Of a DNA stretch of 64,000 bases, positions 53,938 through 61,921 are shown piece after piece. The position numbers and the translations under genes were made by a program. Numbering within the stretch: position 1 is the first letter of the stretch; each line of letters opens with the position of its first letter. The stretch spans positions 38,673 through 102,672 of the forward strand of contig CAYZRS010000013.1 in the NCBI GenBank assembly GCA_964480915.1, read 5' to 3'. The stretch is from CAWGCE01 sp964480915. Its GTDB lineage: Bacteria; Planctomycetota; Planctomycetia; Pirellulales; Pirellulaceae. Under the pieces are notes generated by a model. That model was not told the DNA's origin. It did no database searches and saw nothing but the letters and a program-made list of their open reading frames with translations.

Positions 53938-53992
53938 ACGACCGGCGATACGACCGACGCGAGGAAACCGGTCGCGTTAAACGCAGAAAGAC
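53938..53992. repeat. Right copy of the 55-bp sequence flanking the gap
   Basis: Identical to 53783-53837 over 55 bases and continuing directly into the terminator of the next gene. Confidence 0.95.
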
Positions 53993-54019
53993 CGCCCAGC
54001 TTTCGCCAGGCGGTCTTTT
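53987..54019 (-). terminator. Terminator of paralogue C
   Basis: The hairpin arms AAAGACCGCC and GGCGGTCTTT surround a 12-base loop. It lies just beyond the stop of the minus-strand gene at 54042-54890, and has T-runs on both sides when read in either direction. Confidence 0.72.
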
Positions 54020-54041
54020 GATTGGTTTGCTGCGAGATGCG

Positions 54042-54890
54042 TTAGCTTGACGGCGGACGATAGTCGTCGTCATTGTCGTCTAGGGCCAATGGGATCGCGA
54101 TAGCAGCCGCGACAGCTCCACCGATAATCCAAGGGTTCGCCAAGAAGCCAAAACCGCCTCCGCCGCCACTGATCGGTGCAGCGGGAGGACCATAAGCCAT
54201 CGGAGCAGCTCCTCCCATCATCACGGGATCGCCGACGGGAATCGGCTGGCCTTGCACCCAAGGACCATAAATCGGCTGACCTTGAACAGCAGCACCTTCC
54301 GCCATCGGAGCTTGAACCACTTCGCCACCCATTGGCTGGCCGTAGACTTCGCCCGCCATCGGTTGCATCTGTTGTTGCATAGGCTGCATTTGTTGCATCT
54401 GCTGACCGTACATCGGTTGAGCCGAATACTGTGGAATGCCTTGGCCGTACCCACCACCACAATCGCCACTGGCACATTGGCCACGAACGACTGACTGAGG
54501 AGCGACGAGCAGGATGCCCTGACTTGCAGCGGGAGGAGCGGTCTCTGCTGACCAGGCTCGATAGTGCGTCAGGCCGTTGATGGAAGCGACTTGGTAAGCC
54601 CCTCCAGCCAATCCAGATACCGAAAATTCGCCGGCATCATTGGTGATGGCTTCGGCAACTTGATTGCCGTTTTGAGCGAACGTTACTGGTACGTTGGCAA
54701 GCTTGTTGCCCTGCTGATCGACGACTTGACCAGTCAACGTACCGGCAACCGAAAGCTCGACGTCTTTGACTTGCGAAGCGGGCTGTTTGACTTGCACCTC
54801 TGGCGTCGCTCCAAACGTAGCTGCGGGCGACATAACACCCAAACACGCTACCCAGGCACAGATGTGCTTTAGAGTATCGATGGTCCTCAT
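54042..54890 (-). CDS. Secreted protein, paralogue C of the NPW-tail family
   Basis: A 282-residue protein. A signal peptide (LKHICAWVACLGVMSPAATF) precedes a beta domain (VELSVAGTLTGQVVDQQGNK, GEFSVSGLAGGAYQVASING). The family marks are AWSAETAPPAAS and VVRGQCASGDCGGG. A Gln/Met/Pro-rich spacer of about 90 residues (MYGQQMQQMQPMQQQMQPM) is peculiar to this copy. The helix NPWIIGGAVAAAIAIPLAL with the acidic tail DDNDDDYRPPSS ends it. The ATG at 54890 has AGGA upstream; the frame is open to 54974. Function unknown. Confidence 0.78.
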   Translation of the reverse strand: MRTIDTLKHICAWVACLGVMSPAATFGATPEVQVKQPASQVKDVELSVAGTLTGQVVDQQGNKLANVPVTFAQNGNQVAEAITNDAGEFSVSGLAGGAYQVASINGLTHYRAWSAETAPPAASQGILLVAPQSVVRGQCASGDCGGGYGQGIPQYSAQPMYGQQMQQMQPMQQQMQPMAGEVYGQPMGGEVVQAPMAEGAAVQGQPIYGPWVQGQPIPVGDPVMMGGAAPMAYGPPAAPISGGGGGFGFLANPWIIGGAVAAAIAIPLALDDNDDDYRPPSS

Positions 54891-55099
54891 TTGATCTTTT
54901 CCTGTCAGTGTAGATTGGGCATCGCTGATGAGTTTTCCGGGGCTGTGCAGTCGCGCAATGAGCGCCACCCCCATGACTAGATGGTGGTATCGGAATGGTC
55001 GAACCAGAAGTTAAACCCAAGAAAAACAGAGGTTAAGCTGATCCGGTTGCGCAAAGTTCAACCACAAGAGGTATTCAAAACGTACCGGCTTGGGAAACT

Positions 55100-55954
55100 T
55101 TAACGGTGCCAGCGTCGAAAGTGTTCCGAGTAACTCCGCGAAAGATCGGGGCAAACGGCCGCCAACCGAACACTGAGAGGACTGGGCGGAGTGTGCTGAG
55201 CAATCTGCCTGAGAAAAGCCTTGAGCTCGGCCTGAGCGGACGCTGGACCGTGGATCATAAAATGGACCCAGGCCCAGGCGCTGCGATATTCCGATTCCCC
55301 CATTTCGTTCAAACCACGGAGCGACTCTAGCTCGAGAATCGAAGGGGGACGACGCCAATAAGTGTTACGCCGCACGGTCGACAGATAGGAATTGTCAAAG
55401 GCCCGCAATTCGGCCGGCACCTCAAAGTACTCTGCCAGCCCTTCATCTAACCAAAGTGGTACCATCGGCAACGCGGCGTGCAGCAATGCATGGGTACACT
55501 CATGCCGCAGATCGACTGCAAAATCACTGCCGGTGTGGGCGAACACATTGCCAGGACTGTTCGATTTGATGAACATCGCTTTTCGCGGCCTGACATCCGG
55601 AAAATATCGTCGCATGTAGTCGTGGTAGCTCGATTCACGGGCGAACAAATAGACGTCCACATGCTCGCGTGGCAAACCGATTTCCAGCTTGGCCTGCAGC
55701 TCGGATTGCAAACGTGCAATGTCGGCAAAGAGGGGAGCAAGGGGAGCCGGATCGAAATCGGCGTGCACCACGAATGGGCCGTATCGCACGACATGGGGCC
55801 AATCGGCAACGCAGGTGCGCGCCTTCACCGCCAGACAGGTCGTCAAGGCGATCAGCCAGATCAGACGTCTCATGAATCGCGATGGATCGATCATGCCATT
55901 TTCGCTTTGAGAAATCCGGGCCGTTGAGGAAACTCGCGCCGCGTCGGTTGACAC
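55100..55954 (-). CDS. Secreted DUF1570-like metalloprotease
   Basis: A 284-residue protein with a signal peptide (RRLIWLIALTTCLAVKARTC) and the zinc motif HECTHALLH. WLDEGLAEYFE follows, supplying the third ligand, so it is a gluzincin-like peptidase of the DUF1570 type. The GTG at 55954 overlaps the CpsB stop as TAGTG, which suggests coupling; the later ATGs at 55894 and 55873 place the signal peptide nearer the N-terminus. It is probably periplasmic. Substrate unknown. Confidence 0.8.
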   Translation of the reverse strand: MSTDAARVSSTARISQSENGMIDPSRFMRRLIWLIALTTCLAVKARTCVADWPHVVRYGPFVVHADFDPAPLAPLFADIARLQSELQAKLEIGLPREHVDVYLFARESSYHDYMRRYFPDVRPRKAMFIKSNSPGNVFAHTGSDFAVDLRHECTHALLHAALPMVPLWLDEGLAEYFEVPAELRAFDNSYLSTVRRNTYWRRPPSILELESLRGLNEMGESEYRSAWAWVHFMIHGPASAQAELKAFLRQIAQHTPPSPLSVRLAAVCPDLSRSYSEHFRRWHR

Positions 55955-56745
55955 TACGCGGCCGACTTAAACCAACGAGAGAGACCGCTACTCCCGACCG
56001 CAATCTTCCCGGTTTTGACGGTTTGACCTTGCTCCACCAAGGCCGGATTTTCGCAACACATTTTCTTCGCTGCAGCCATTCCGACCAGCTCGACAGCTCG
56101 TTCAAAGGCGCGCCGCATTAAAGGCCGACGAGCGGTCGAGCGATGCGCATCGGTGGCCAAGAAATGGACGTGACCAGCTTTCACCATCTTTTCCCCCAGC
56201 GTTTTCGCGGCCGGACCGAACGTACCCATGAGGCTCCCAGCGGTGACTTGCATCAGGCAACCAGCCGCCACCAGCATCGGAATCAGCTTCGGCTGTTTGC
56301 GAATTCCCAAATTTCGTTCCGGGTGCGACAAGATTCCCTGCATCCCGATGGCGTCCAAATCGCGTAAGACAGGTTCGAGCGGAAAATACAATTCATGTGG
56401 CAACTCAAGCAACACGTGCCGGCGTTTGTCGCCCAGGGACATAATTTCTCCCGACTGCAAGCCGGCGATCATGCCTGGCTCAATTCGTACGTCGCCACCT
56501 GATAGCACGGTCAGGGGAAGATCTTGCGCGATGAATGCGGCTTGCAACTTGGCGACTCGTTCCCGAATCTCATCGCCACGATTATGGCCATAATTGCCCA
56601 GCTGGTGGGGCGTCGCAATCATGGTGCGAATTCCGTCTGCGACGGCAATCTCAGCCATTTTGAACGACTCTTCCAAACTGGTCGAACCGTCATCGATCCC
56701 AGGAAGAATATGACTATGGATGTCTACGAATTCAAATGAGTCCAC
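55954..56745 (-). CDS. CpsB/CapC-type tyrosine phosphatase (PHP fold)
   Basis: A 263-residue metal-dependent phosphatase of the PHP superfamily. The N-terminal motif is VDIHSHILPGIDDG, followed by MIATPHQLGNYGHNRGDEI, ILSHPERNLGI and HFLATDAHRSTARR, all holding metal ligands. Homologues dephosphorylate capsule tyrosine kinases, so it is the expected partner of the autokinase at 48556. The start GTG at 56745 has AAGGG six bases upstream. It is first in the minus-strand polysaccharide run. Confidence 0.9.
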   Translation of the reverse strand: MDSFEFVDIHSHILPGIDDGSTSLEESFKMAEIAVADGIRTMIATPHQLGNYGHNRGDEIRERVAKLQAAFIAQDLPLTVLSGGDVRIEPGMIAGLQSGEIMSLGDKRRHVLLELPHELYFPLEPVLRDLDAIGMQGILSHPERNLGIRKQPKLIPMLVAAGCLMQVTAGSLMGTFGPAAKTLGEKMVKAGHVHFLATDAHRSTARRPLMRRAFERAVELVGMAAAKKMCCENPALVEQGQTVKTGKIAVGSSGLSRWFKSAA

Positions 56746-57073
56746 AACAAGCCCTTAGCACAAAACGAAGGAGGTGAGAGGCCTTTTAATTCCGACGTGC
56801 CAATCCACCGGACTCGAGAGGGTAGGGGGGGCGTCAACGCCAAGTCAATAGAACCCGAAATATGCTCTAACCGGCGCAAGCGGTCCCCAGACCCGTAGAG
56901 ATTCGCAGGACCGCTTTGGACGCCGGCCGCTGCGATTGACCATCATCAGTTGGGCGGCTATCGTGACTCGTTCGAAGCGGGGGAATCCAGGAGGATTGCG
57001 GCGGTTTGGCCGTTTCGCATCTTCTCCATGAATCGTTCACAACTTGGTATGCAGCTGGCAGGGAAAGTTTTCA
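56746..57073. other. Intergenic region between divergent genes
   Basis: About 330 bases hold no supported gene. A perfect AAGGAGGTGAGAG lies at 56769-56781 on the plus strand, but the following frame closes after a few codons. Confidence 0.5.
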
Positions 57074-58078
57074 GTGAAACACGCAGCCATTGGGCCAATC
57101 GCAGTTCACTTGCCCGAGCGCATTGAAACGAATGAGCAGTTGGCGGCTGAGTTTCCCCGTTGGGATCTGGAACTGATCTTCTCCAAGACGGGCATCGCCT
57201 CACGACACATCGCCGAGGAAGACGAGTGCGCTTCTGACCTCGGCGTCGCCGCCGCCCAACAACTTTTCGAAGAACACGACATCGATCCGCAGAGCATCGA
57301 CTTCTTGGTCTTCTGCACGCAGACGCCCGACTACCCTTTGCCGACGACCGCCTGCCTGATGCAAGAAAGGCTGGGTCTGCGGACGAACTGTGGTGCGATC
57401 GATTTCAATCAAGGCTGTTCCGGTTTTGTCTACGGCCTTGCCGTTGCAGATGGCCTCATTCGGACCGGCGCTGTCCAGCGGGTTCTCTTCATCACATCGG
57501 AAACTTATTCCAAATACATCGACAAGGCCGATCGCAGCCTGCGCACGATTTTTGGTGACGGCGCCGCTGCCACGTTGATCGAGGCCAGCGAGACACAGTC
57601 GCTATCGGCATTCAAATTTGGGACCGACGGCTGTGGTGCGGACACATTGATGGTGACCCATGGTGGAGTCCGCCCGGCCAAAGATGCAATTGTGCCGAGA
57701 CACCGTCAGCGCTGGAAAAGCCAACTCTACATGGACGGACCGGCACTGATCAATTTTGCCATGGCTTCCATTCCCGAACTCGTCGACTCGGTCCTCTCGG
57801 ATGCGAATCGTGCGAAACCGGATGTCGACTTGTTCCTCTTCCATCAAGCGACGCTGAAAATGCTGGAGCAGTTGCAGGAACGGCTCGAAATCGCCCCCGA
57901 GCGACTGCCGGTTCGGCTCGAAAAATACGGCAACACGGTCTCTTCGACGATCCCTATCTTGATCAATGAGTTGCGACGCGAGGGGCAAATCAAGCCTCAC
58001 AGCAACAACATGCTGATTGGCTTTGGCGTCGGCTGGTCTTGGGCCGGCTGCATGTGGCAAGAAGTCTGGAAATCTTGA
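57074..58078 (+). CDS. 3-oxoacyl-ACP synthase III (FabH-like)
   Basis: A 334-residue condensing enzyme of the thiolase fold. The catalytic triad is Cys115 (DFNQGCSGFVYGL), His257 (LFLFHQATLKM) and Asn287 (KYGNTVSSTIPIL). GDGAAATLIEAS is the usual central motif. It could start fatty-acid synthesis or make a specialised acyl chain; being away from other fab genes favours a specialised role. The GTG at 57074 has AGGGA upstream; a GTG or ATG-like start further up is not needed. YqgE follows 66 bases later. Confidence 0.88.
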   Translation: MKHAAIGPIAVHLPERIETNEQLAAEFPRWDLELIFSKTGIASRHIAEEDECASDLGVAAAQQLFEEHDIDPQSIDFLVFCTQTPDYPLPTTACLMQERLGLRTNCGAIDFNQGCSGFVYGLAVADGLIRTGAVQRVLFITSETYSKYIDKADRSLRTIFGDGAAATLIEASETQSLSAFKFGTDGCGADTLMVTHGGVRPAKDAIVPRHRQRWKSQLYMDGPALINFAMASIPELVDSVLSDANRAKPDVDLFLFHQATLKMLEQLQERLEIAPERLPVRLEKYGNTVSSTIPILINELRREGQIKPHSNNMLIGFGVGWSWAGCMWQEVWKS

Positions 58079-58144
58079 TCATTCGCAGCTTCGGCGGTGG
58101 TCCAAGTATTCGTTGAATCCATCGCCTTCGGGTAGACTGACGCG

Positions 58145-58699
58145 ATGGAATCACTACAAGGACAATTCCTGATCGCTTCACCGCATCTCCACGACCCAAA
58201 CTTTTGCCGCTCGGTCGTGCTGCTGTTGGAGCACCATGACGAAGGCGCTTTGGGCATCATTATCAATCGCGAATCGCAAACAAGGTTGGGCGAGGTCTGG
58301 GAAAAAGCGGGGAACGGCCCTTGCGAATGCAACCTGTCTGTTTCGATGGGCGGCCCGGTGAAAGGACCATTGATTTCGCTCCACGGACATCCGCAGCTTT
58401 CGGAATCGGAGATCCTGCCCGGCGTCTACGTCGCTACGAAGCAGGAAACCTTAATTGAACTGGTAGAACAAAACGTCCAGCCGTTTCGAGTTTTTTCTGG
58501 CTACGCCGGCTGGGGCCCAGGTCAACTGGAAGGCGAACTCGGATCGGGTGGTTGGTTACACATCTTTGGCACAGCGGCACACATATTCAGTGAAGATCAG
58601 AGCGCCCTGTGGCAAGCGGTTCTGAAAGAATCGGGACAAGATTTCTTTCGGGACACATTGGGAATTCGCAATTTCCCGGACGATGCCGGTCTGAATTAG
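58145..58699 (+). CDS. YqgE/AlgH family protein
   Basis: A 184-residue UPF0301 protein. The N-terminal GQFLIASPHLHDPNFCRSVV and LLLEHHDEGALGIIINRESQ are diagnostic, as is FSGYAGWGPGQLEGEL. The biochemical role is unsettled across the family. It precedes the phosphatase gene by about 100 bases on the same strand. Confidence 0.93.
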   Translation: MESLQGQFLIASPHLHDPNFCRSVVLLLEHHDEGALGIIINRESQTRLGEVWEKAGNGPCECNLSVSMGGPVKGPLISLHGHPQLSESEILPGVYVATKQETLIELVEQNVQPFRVFSGYAGWGPGQLEGELGSGGWLHIFGTAAHIFSEDQSALWQAVLKESGQDFFRDTLGIRNFPDDAGLN

Positions 58700-58800
58700 C
58701 AAGCAACTGGGCAATTGCCGTCATTGCTATTGAGTCCCCGTCGCTAAATCATGCTAAAGTAAAATCCTGGGACGTGGACTCTCTTCACTTGGATCGGTCA

Positions 58801-59478
58801 ATGAGTTTGGAATCGAGAACGTTTGCCATCGGCGACATCCACGGATGCGATGCCGCATTAAGAGCACTGTTAGAAGCAATCCAACTGACCAAGCACGACC
58901 GGCTTATCACGCTGGGTGACTACATTGACCGTGGACCTGGTTCGCGCGCAGTCATCGAGCAACTCATGCCACTCAGAGACCAGTGCGAATTCATCCCGCT
59001 ATTCGGGAATCATGAACTGATGCTGCTGACCGTGCTCGACGACCCGTCTCAAATGAACTTCTGGCTTGCCAGTGGCGGCAAAGCGACGCTCGCCTCCTAT
59101 GGTGGCAAAATCGAAAACATCCCAGCCTCGCATCTCGAATTCATCCATGGCTGCCTACCACTCTACGAAGGCGACGAATTTTTCTGCGTCCACGCTAACT
59201 ACACACCGTCGGCACCGCTTGATAAGCAGCCTGAATACACGATGTACTGGGAACATCTGGACGTCTATTTCCCAGAGCCACACGTGTCGGGCAAAACGGC
59301 GATCGTTGGCCATACGCCTCAACGGGACGGCCAAGTGCTTAATTCAGAGCATCTGATCTGCATCGACACCTATTGCTACGGCGGCGGCTTGCTCACCGCA
59401 CTGAATCTCGCAACTGGGGAATTGTGGCAAGCAACGCCCGAAGGTGAACTCGTTCAGCTTGACGAACCGCCGGTTTAG
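58801..59478 (+). CDS. Serine/threonine-type metallophosphatase
   Basis: A 225-residue calcineurin-like phosphatase of the PrpA/ApaH type. The metal motifs appear in order: AIGDIHGCDAALRAL, LGDYIDRGPGSRAV, LFGNHELMLL, and VGHTPQRDG. The ATG at 58801 begins the domain; the open frame to 58609 overlaps yqgE and is not needed. Substrate (protein or dinucleotide) cannot be told. It is convergent with the second DegT gene. Confidence 0.9.
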   Translation: MSLESRTFAIGDIHGCDAALRALLEAIQLTKHDRLITLGDYIDRGPGSRAVIEQLMPLRDQCEFIPLFGNHELMLLTVLDDPSQMNFWLASGGKATLASYGGKIENIPASHLEFIHGCLPLYEGDEFFCVHANYTPSAPLDKQPEYTMYWEHLDVYFPEPHVSGKTAIVGHTPQRDGQVLNSEHLICIDTYCYGGGLLTALNLATGELWQATPEGELVQLDEPPV

Positions 59479-59501
59479 CCTGACCTCGGCGAATCAACGG
59501 A

Positions 59502-60551
59502 CTAGAGAGAGCCAATCGCCTCCGCAACCCTTTCGATCTCACCGAGCAGATACGGGTGATGCAGCAGCAACAGTCGTTCGGCCATCGTTGCACCATTCTT
59601 CAGCTCACCGATGCGTCCGCATCGTCGTTCGCTACGCTTGTGGAATCCTCGAAACCCGGGCTGCAATGAAACTCCCAACTCGGCTGATCTGCGCATCACC
59701 TCGGCACGATCGTAGCCTTCGGCCACGAGCCAGCCAACCTTGTAGTAGCTTGGGCAATGGTCTTGCGGGCGTTCGTTGCCGATCCAATTCAATGCGGGCG
59801 ATTCCGTTTGGCGGAGAAGCTTAGCTGCAGTGCGGCGCCGTTGGTTGCGCTCATCGAGCCGCTCAAGTTGAGGCAAGAGCACGGCCGCCTGGAGTTCACT
59901 CAGCGGATATGCGAGGTTTCCTTGGTCGGCATAAATCTTCATCCGTTGTGCCAGTTCGGCGCTGCCAGTCATCACGGCTCCACCACGGCCCGACGTCATC
60001 AGCTTACTTCCGCCAAAGCTTAGCGTGGCGATGTTGCCCCAAGAACCGGCCACACGTCCGTTCACGATTGCGCCGTGTGCTTGGCAGGCATCTTCTAAGA
60101 CAGGAATAGCATGCGCCGTCGCCCACGCCATGATCGATTGCATATCGGCGAGTCCACCATGCAAGTGTGACACAATCACAGCGGCCGTTCTCTCGCTGAG
60201 AGCCTCCTCCAAAGCGGCAGGCCCGACGCATCCCGATTCACGATCGACATCCACAAGAATCGGCCTCGCCCCCAGGTGTTCGACACAGCGAAAGTTGCCG
60301 CCAAAGTCGTAACCGCCGAGGATGACCTCGCTCGAGGCATCAACACCTAACCCGTGAAGTGCAATCTCAATCGCAACAGTGCCCGAAGCACAAAGGCGCA
60401 CGAAGGGGAGACCGTGGTAATCGGCCAACTCCTCTTCCAACCGAGCGACTCTTGCGCCCTGATAACGTCCCCAGTCACCGCTCTGCCAAACTTCCTGCAG
60501 TGCCTGAGCGACTTCGGGGTCTTGTGGTGGCCAAGGGGGATGAAGAGTCAT
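59502..60551 (-). CDS. DegT/DnrJ/EryC1/StrS family aminotransferase
   Basis: A 349-residue PLP enzyme. The lysine is in TLSFGGSKLMTSGRGGAVMT. GTVAIEIALHGLGVDASSEV and VLEDACQAHGAIVNGRVAG are other family marks. It is shorter and distinct from the one at 31722. It may make an amino sugar or act on another keto substrate. It stands alone between convergent and divergent genes. Confidence 0.9.
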   Translation of the reverse strand: MTLHPPWPPQDPEVAQALQEVWQSGDWGRYQGARVARLEEELADYHGLPFVRLCASGTVAIEIALHGLGVDASSEVILGGYDFGGNFRCVEHLGARPILVDVDRESGCVGPAALEEALSERTAAVIVSHLHGGLADMQSIMAWATAHAIPVLEDACQAHGAIVNGRVAGSWGNIATLSFGGSKLMTSGRGGAVMTGSAELAQRMKIYADQGNLAYPLSELQAAVLLPQLERLDERNQRRRTAAKLLRQTESPALNWIGNERPQDHCPSYYKVGWLVAEGYDRAEVMRRSAELGVSLQPGFRGFHKRSERRCGRIGELKNGATMAERLLLLHHPYLLGEIERVAEAIGSL

Positions 60552-60687
60552 GCATGGGGCTCGAACGAAAACTCACTGAAAACCGGTTTGGTTTATGGTA
60601 CAACCGCGATCTGTCGGTGTCAGCGGACGTGCCGTCTCTTGCGCCGATGAATATTGCCCCGAATGTTCAAACAGAGCAGCGAAATCC

Positions 60688-61803
60688 ATGAATGACAATC
60701 CCGTCCGCTTTCTTATGATCGGTGGATTCCTCGGCGCCGGAAAGACAACAACGATCGCTCGGCTCGCTCAACATTACATCGACGACGGTCTGCGCGTCGG
60801 GCTCGTCACGAACGACCAAGCGTACGATCTCGTCGATACACTCTCATTGCGTTCCCAGGGCTTCGACGTCGGCGAAGTACCCGGCGCTTGCTTCTGCTGC
60901 AAATTTGACGATCTCATTTCGACCGTTCAGTCATTGTGCACGGAAGATCGCCCCGACCTCATCATTGCCGAACCGGTCGGAAGTTGCACCGACCTCGTCG
61001 CCACCGTGCTCGAACCGATGCAGGCGATTTATGGCGAGGCCTTTGAGCCGGGACGTTATGCCGTCCTTTTGAAACCAGAGCATGGACTCAAAATACTTCG
61101 CAAAGATGCCATCGGCTTTTCAGAGCAGGCGGCCTACATCTTCCGCAAGCAACTGGAAGAAGCCGATCTGCTGGTCATCAACAAGATCGACAAACTCGAT
61201 GACGAGACACTCAATGAATTATCATCGTTGGTCGAAGCCGAATTCCCAAACAAATCGTGTTTGAGAATCAGTTCGAAGATTGGCACCGGATTTGAAAACC
61301 TGATGGACCAGTTATCACAGGCGCCAGAGAAACGATCTTTCATGGATGTTGACTACGACGTCTATGCCGAAGGGGAAGCCGAGCTTGGTTGGTTAAATGC
61401 AACCGTCCACTGGGAGTCGGCTCAGCCATTGGCCTTCAATCAGGTGGCGGTCACCGTCGTCGCGGACATTCAACGTCAATTGGCCAAAGCGGACGCCGAA
61501 GTGGCGCATCTCAAAGTCATGGCAGGAGATGCCAAGCCAGCAAGCGATGGTAGCAATGCAGCTATCGCCAATCTTGTTAGCACTTCCGGTCTCGCCGAAC
61601 TCTCGATCGATTCGGCCGCCACCAGCCGGCAGATCGAATTGACGGTCAACGCGAGGGTCGCAACGGGACCAGATGCGCTGGAGTCGATGGTTAGCGAGGG
61701 AATTGGCCAGGCATCAGCCTCCCTCGGCGCCACGTCGGTCGTTGCGAAGATGCAAAAACTCAGTCCCGGTCGGCCCGTGCCGACGCATCGCATGCCCTCT
61801 TAG
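60688..61803 (+). CDS. CobW/COG0523 family GTPase
   Basis: A 371-residue metal-chaperone GTPase. Walker A GGFLGAGKTTTIARLA is at the N-terminus, and the metal-binding CxCC is in EVPGACFCCKFDD. The guanine motif is LVINKIDKLD. A C-terminal extension follows the G domain in place of the usual CobW_C domain. It may deliver zinc or another metal; the window's nickel and iron enzymes are not adjacent. The ATG at 60688 fits the domain start. Confidence 0.88.
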   Translation: MNDNPVRFLMIGGFLGAGKTTTIARLAQHYIDDGLRVGLVTNDQAYDLVDTLSLRSQGFDVGEVPGACFCCKFDDLISTVQSLCTEDRPDLIIAEPVGSCTDLVATVLEPMQAIYGEAFEPGRYAVLLKPEHGLKILRKDAIGFSEQAAYIFRKQLEEADLLVINKIDKLDDETLNELSSLVEAEFPNKSCLRISSKIGTGFENLMDQLSQAPEKRSFMDVDYDVYAEGEAELGWLNATVHWESAQPLAFNQVAVTVVADIQRQLAKADAEVAHLKVMAGDAKPASDGSNAAIANLVSTSGLAELSIDSAATSRQIELTVNARVATGPDALESMVSEGIGQASASLGATSVVAKMQKLSPGRPVPTHRMPS

Positions 61804-61921
61804 GCTTGTTTCTTGCTAGCGGTCGATGCTTGCGTTGACGCTGCTCGCTGCGAACTCGTATCCTTCGCCACCCGTAGAGTGTCGCGACCTGACGGTTTGT
61901 GCTGCTCTCCCTTGATTCAGG

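Noticed and set aside
56769..56781. A perfect Shine-Dalgarno sequence AAGGAGGTGAGAG on the plus strand
   Set aside because: The frame after it ends within a few codons, so it has no supported gene; probably chance.
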